Assembly: GCA_903813345.2 (NCBI GenBank)
Contig: CAIIXF020000002.1
Coordinates: forward strand, 7,833,555 to 7,897,554
Source of the DNA: Owenia fusiformis
Lineage: Eukaryota > Annelida > Polychaeta > Sabellida > Oweniidae
Reading direction: 5' to 3'
DNA: 64,000 nucleotides
Part shown: piece by piece, positions 39,001 through 45,000 of the stretch
Layout of the letters: each line of letters starts with the position of its first letter
Numbering within the stretch: position 1 is the stretch's first letter
Position numbers and translations under genes: made by a program
The notes under the pieces: model-generated
Database searches by the model: none
The model's input: the letters and a program-made list of their open reading frames with translations, nothing else
What the model was told of the DNA's origin: nothing

Positions 39001-42000
39001 TAAAAGTAAAAAGCTTAATTTATAAATGACTTTTTGATGGAAATTAGAACCCTCGGTTATAGAAATGACCAGATTAATCTGAACAAGCGAATTAATTAGC
39101 ATTGAAAACAAAATACATTCAATGCTGGACTTTGCTTTTAATCTGTTAAAACAACAAACTCGGGAACTGAAGCTATTACGTAATATCGCGTATAAGACGC
39201 GTATAGTTTGTTTTGAGGTAGAATAAGAGAAGAATAAGTCAAGTATAGTTTGATATAGTCTGTTTTTATTTAATATAAGTTGTTTTTCACCGCATATAGT
39301 AGGTTTGATTCCTACTTTGAGGCGTATAAGTGGAAAATAGTTCAGTAAAGATATACACTCTGCAATGATATATGCAACTTATTTTAGTTTATATGGGCGT
39401 ACCGGAGAGTATATCAGGACTTATATTAAAGTGTTCCGTTTTAAGGAATATGGGAGAAACTATTCTCGCCCATATTTTAGGTGAAATTCAAACTATATGG
39501 GGGTTATTCTAAAAAATAGTTTGCTATAGTACAAACTATATTTGGCTTTTTTCACAGTGTTGCTGGTGCCATGGGGGATAAAGTGTGAGTATAATAATAG
39601 ATGGAACTTAGTGGGATAGTTGATGCTTATGTTTGAGATTGTTAAACTGGCTGGAGCCATGGGGGATAAAGTGTGAGTATAATACAAGATGGAACTTAGT
39701 GGGATAGTTGATGCTTATGTTTGAGATTGTTAAACTGGCTGGTGCCATGGGGGATAAAGTGTGAGTATAATAATAGATGGAACTTAGTGGGATAGTTGAT
39801 GCTTATGTTTGAGATTGCTAAACTGGCTGGTGCCATGGGGGATAAAGTGTGAGTATAATACAAGATGGAACTTAGTGGGAAGTTGATACTTAAGTTTTAG
39901 ATTGTTAAGCTTGCTGGTGCCATGGGGGATAAAGTGTGAGTATAATACAAGATGGAACTTAGTGGGAAGTTGATACTTATGTTTGAGATTGTTAAACTGG
40001 CTGGTGCCATGGGGGATAAAGTGTGAGTATAATACAAGATGGAACTTAGTGGGAAGTTGATACTTAAGTTTTAGATTGTTAAGCTTGCTGGTGCCATGGG
40101 GGATAAAGTGTGAGTATAATACAAGATGGAACTTAGTGGGTAGTTGATGCTTATGTTTTAGATTGTTAAACTGGCTGGAGCCATGGGGGATAAAGTGTGA
40201 GTATAATACAAGATGGAACTTAGTGAGAAGTTGATGCTTATGTTTGAGATTGTTAAACTGGCTGGAGCCATGGGGGATAAAGTGTGAGTATAATACAAGA
40301 TGGAACTTAGTGAGAAGTTGATGCTTATGTTTGAGATTGTTAAACTGGCTGGAGCCATGGGGGATAAAGTGTGAGTATGATACGAAATGAGTAGGAAGTT
40401 TGTTTATGCAGGCATGTGCCACATTAAATCTTGTCATCAAAATCCAATGAAAATCACTTATCTGTTTAACCTGAAATTTGCAGATATAATAGCAGACAAG
40501 TGCCAATATCTGATTTGGTTTTGTGCATCCTGGCTAAATTTCTTGATGGATTTTATTATTTCAGTCTGGGGTTCAGTCAGAGCTTGCTGTTTTTAGATCT
40601 CATTGAAAGTTTCCTTGACCACATGCACAATCAGTCAGAGGAGATCATTTAACACATAGATGTACATTGATCTTATTGTATTTCAGTCAGGTCTTCAGTC
40701 AGAGCTTGCTCTCTTTAGATGTCATTAAAAGTTTCCTTGAACACATGTACAATCAGGAAGTGGAGATCATTTAACACATAGATGTACATTGATTGCATTG
40801 TATTTCAGTTTGGTGTTCAGTCAGAGCTTGCTGTTTTTAGATCTCATTGAAAGTTTCCTTGACCACATGCACAATCAGTCAGAGGAGATCATTTAACACA
40901 TAGATGTACATTGATCTTATTGTATTTCAGTCAGGTCTTCAGTCAGAGCTTGCTCTCTTTAGATGTCATTAAAAGTTTCCTTGAACACATGTACAATCAG
41001 GAAGTGGAGATCATTTAACACATAGATGTACATTGATTGCATTGTATTTCAGTTTGGTGTTCAGTCAGAGCTTGCTGTCTTTAGATCTCATTGAAAGTTT
41101 CCTTGAACACATGCACAATAAGGCAGAGGGGATCATTTAACACATAGATGTACATTGATTGTATTGTATTTCAGACTCGTGTTCAGTCAGAGCTTGCTGT
41201 CTTTAGATCTCATTGAAAGTTTCCTTGAACACATGCACAATCAGGCAGAGGAGAAGAATAAGAAGAAAAAGAAGGTAAGAGTTAACTCTTTGTTAGAGTG
41301 ATTGACTGTCTCACACTCTTTACATCAGTGAAGAATCCCTGAATTTCCCTCCCAATGAAATCAATTAAAATTTTGTTAATGAGGTTGATGAAACAATTTA
41401 TTCTGAAGGAGTTTGCAGATTTAGTGGGCTAGGGTAGTGGATTGCTACAAGTTAGGTGGAACTACTGTAGCCTAGGAGGTCGTGAGTGCCAGTCAATAAA
41501 GCCTTGACATAGATCTGAAAATAAATATCACACCCTTAACTACTGGATTGTCTTAAATAATCCATTATGGTATAAACATTAAGTATTTAAGAAAAAAAAC
41601 GATGATAAGAACTAAAAAAAACTAAACATTTTTGAAATACTGGAAATTTGGAAATTGTCTTCAGTAAACTTTATCAATTTGTAGACTCCAGCAATGAACA
41701 TGGAGAAATGGGAAAAGGGTAAAGATTACTACAGGTTTGATGGCTCAACCAATGCCAAACTAAGGAAGAAATACCAGCAAGAGTTCTCTAAGAACAAAAG
41801 GTAACATTTGATTCCTCACAATTTTCTTTGTAATAGTAGTATCATATTTGTATTATAATACTTTTTATTTTGAGCTATTAAGAAAAATGAAAGTGGAATT
41901 AAATTGACCAAATTTGAAAAATTGTATGCGCGTTTTTGCAATGTACCCACACACACCAGCCTCAATTTGGCATTGCTTTCAGAATTAAAAGCATGCCAAA

Positions 42001-45000
42001 TTCTGGTGCCAAATTGTCCCGAAGTGTTGTGTAACCTGAGAGAACCTAGATGTCCAGTCCACCTTAATTTTAAATTTCTTATTTTGCAGGGCTAGGCTGT
42101 TCTTGATTTCTACTAAGGCAGGTTCTCTAGGAATCAACTTAGACAAGGCAAACAGAGTTATTATATTTGATGCATCTTGGAACCCCTCCCATGACGTCCA
42201 GTCAATATTTAGAGTCTATAGGTTTGGGCAGGTCAAAGATGTCTTTGTATACAGATTCTTAGCTCAGGTATTCTAAATGTACAATTGTTTAACTTCAAAA
42301 AGATTAATGAAAGTTCATTGTTCATATAGTAAAACTAAAACAAGTTTCAACTTTCATGCACATTTTATGTTCATTACCTTTTGAATAGAGTATGATTTTC
42401 ATACAAGTGGTGACATGTTGTTCTAGTCTCCAACTTATTTTTGAACAGGGGTCGGCAGTTTGTGTTCAGTGATTGGTGTTCGGTATCTGTAACACATAGC
42501 AGGTGGTGACACTTTGCATGTTCAATTCCTTGTATTTCATTAGAGAGAGCTTCAGTGCACTGTCATTTGTAATGAACCTTGTTCTTTATTTGCCAAGGGT
42601 ACAATGGAGGAAAAATTCTGTGAAAGGCAAATAGAGAAACTCTCATTGTCACAACGTGTTATAGACAAACTCGAGATTGGAGGTCACTTTAATTTTAATG
42701 AATCCTTGTTCTAATTCCTTATGTAGGGTACTTTGGCGGAAAAGATCTATGAAAGGCAAATAGAGAAACTCTCATTGTCACAACGTGTTATAGACAAACT
42801 CGAGATTGGAGGTCACTTTAATTCCAATGAACCTTGTACTTAATTTGCCATGTAGGGTACAATCGAGGAAAAGATCTATGAAAGGCAAATAGAGAAACTC
42901 TCATTGTCACAACGTGTTATAGACAAACTCAAGATTGGAGGTCACTTTAATTCCAATGAACCTTGTATTTTATTTGCAATGTAGGGTACAATGGAGGAAA
43001 AGATCTATGAAAGGCAAATAGAGAAACTCTCATTGTCACAATGTGTTATAGACAAACTCGAGATTGGAGGTCACTTTAATTCCAATGAACCTTGTACTTT
43101 ATTTGCAATGTAGGGTACAATGGAGGAAAAGATCTATGAAAGGCAAATAGAGAAACTCTCACTGTCACAATGTGTTATAGACAAACTCAAGATTGGAGGT
43201 CACTTTAATTCCAATGAACCTTGTACTTTATTTGCAATGTAGGGTACAATGGAGGAAAAGATCTATGAAAGGCAAATAGAGAAACTCTCACTGTCACAAC
43301 GTGTTATAGACGAACACCAGATAGAACGTCACTTCAACTCTAATGATCTCAAAGAACTCTACAACTTCCAACCAGACAGGTTAGAGGATAAGAAAGAAAG
43401 ACCAGCACCCAAGTTACCAAAGGTACATACTAAATATTGTACAAATACTAGATGATCAGAAGCTGCATATGGCAGAACTGCCCCGCCCAATATTTTTTGG
43501 AGTAATTCTCTGAAATATGTTGCAACTGGAAGTTCCATTTTCACATATTTAACCAGATGTTGAAGCTCATCAATTTGTGATAATTCATGTTAGGTACCTC
43601 CTTTTCAGTGTCGCATTGTTTCAGAAAGATATATACACTAGTTCTGTTCATTATGTTTTGTAAATATTTTGATATATGTGTATGTTTCTATAGGATGTGA
43701 TATTAACAGAGATCTTAAAGAGTAAGAAAGACCATATAGTCAGCTACCAAGAACACGACTCCCTGTTGGAACATCTTGTTGAAGAGGAACTTAATGAAGA
43801 TGAAAGGAAAGCTGCTTGGGAGGAATATGAAAATGAGAAGAAAGGAATGATGAGATATGGTGGCTTTGGTGGTGAGTACAATTGACATTTTTATTTTTTT
43901 TATTTAGAACTCTTTTCTAGCACATGATAGGTCTTTTATATGCCATTGTGGTATCGATTGTGACAAGTTGCATGTTTTGTATATATTTTTTATGATAAAC
44001 AGATAAAATGTGGTGACTTTTACCCTTTGTAAGAGCTGGAATTCATTGGAAATGTATGTCATATTTTAACAAGATTATGCCATGTAACAAATTCATACCA
44101 TATAGATAATGCTGTTTAATAGTGACATTTGGTTCATTTAGTAACACCTGTATGCCATATAGGAATTCGTATATGATATATATTAACAAGTTTATGTTAT
44201 ATAGTAACTAGTTTACATAATATAGTTATTTCGTAAATTGCAGCAATAGGACAGAATCTTTCATCTGGGAACTCAGCATTTGGACTTCAACAGCTTCCAA
44301 GAGTTGTACAGGAGATACTCAAATATGTAAGTACAAAAAGACTCAAGTACTGAACAAATGACTCGCGTACTGTACAAAATAGACTCATGTACTGTACAAA
44401 AAGACTCACATACTGTACAAAAGGACTCGCATACTGTACAAAAAGACTTGTGTACTGTACAAAAAGACTCACGCACTGTACAAAAAGACTCACGTACTGT
44501 ACAAAAAGACTCATGTACTGTACAAAAAGTTACTGTCTAGTAAAACTATTACAGGCTATGGCGACAAACAATGACTAAAATCAAACTCAAATATGAACCC
44601 TGAAATCCATGAACAAATCATTAATTAAGTCATTGCACTAGAAATTTTTGTAATAAACTGCAATATGTTGTATTTGTTTCTTATTGCCTTCAAATGTAAT
44701 TTATTTGATATTTCAGAATCCTAATATTCCACCCCAGGAACTTCAAACAAGACTTCAAGCATTCCTCAAGTTGCAGACCCCTCAGGTAATAGTGCTTAGT
44801 TAAAAGGTGAATATTATGGCTATATGCCCTATGATATTCCAATATGCAATACCACAGCCTTGTAATGTTGCATTATATTGTAATAGAATATCAAGCATTC
44901 CTCAAGTTGCAGACCCCTCAGGTAATAATGCTTAGTTAAAAGGTGAATATTATGGCTATATGCCCTATGATATTCCAATATGCAATACCACAGCCTTGTA

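Larger units (their letters stand above)
31243..39559. mobile_element. CACTA (EnSpm)-like transposon, 8.3 kb, non-autonomous
   Basis: Terminal inverted repeats CACTGTGCAAAAAGCC and inverted CACTGTGAAAAAAGCC, flanked by the 3-bp duplication TTG (31240-31242, 39560-39562). Removing it rebuilds the host 87-bp repeat unit. CACTR ends plus a 3-bp duplication define the CACTA group. Subterminal regions (about 31260-31560 and 39180-39540) are rich in ACTATA, AAACTAT and TATAAGT motifs, as expected for transposase-binding repeats. No transposase-like frame is visible; the interior is satellite and longer repeats. Confidence 0.85.

Noticed and set aside
39784-40506. 240-codon minus-strand frame
   Set aside because: Same 87-bp repeat shadow on the right side of the CACTA-like element.
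44338-44530. CRISPR-like array or short repeat protein
   Set aside because: Head-to-tail 21-bp minisatellite with open frames on both strands by chance of unit length.
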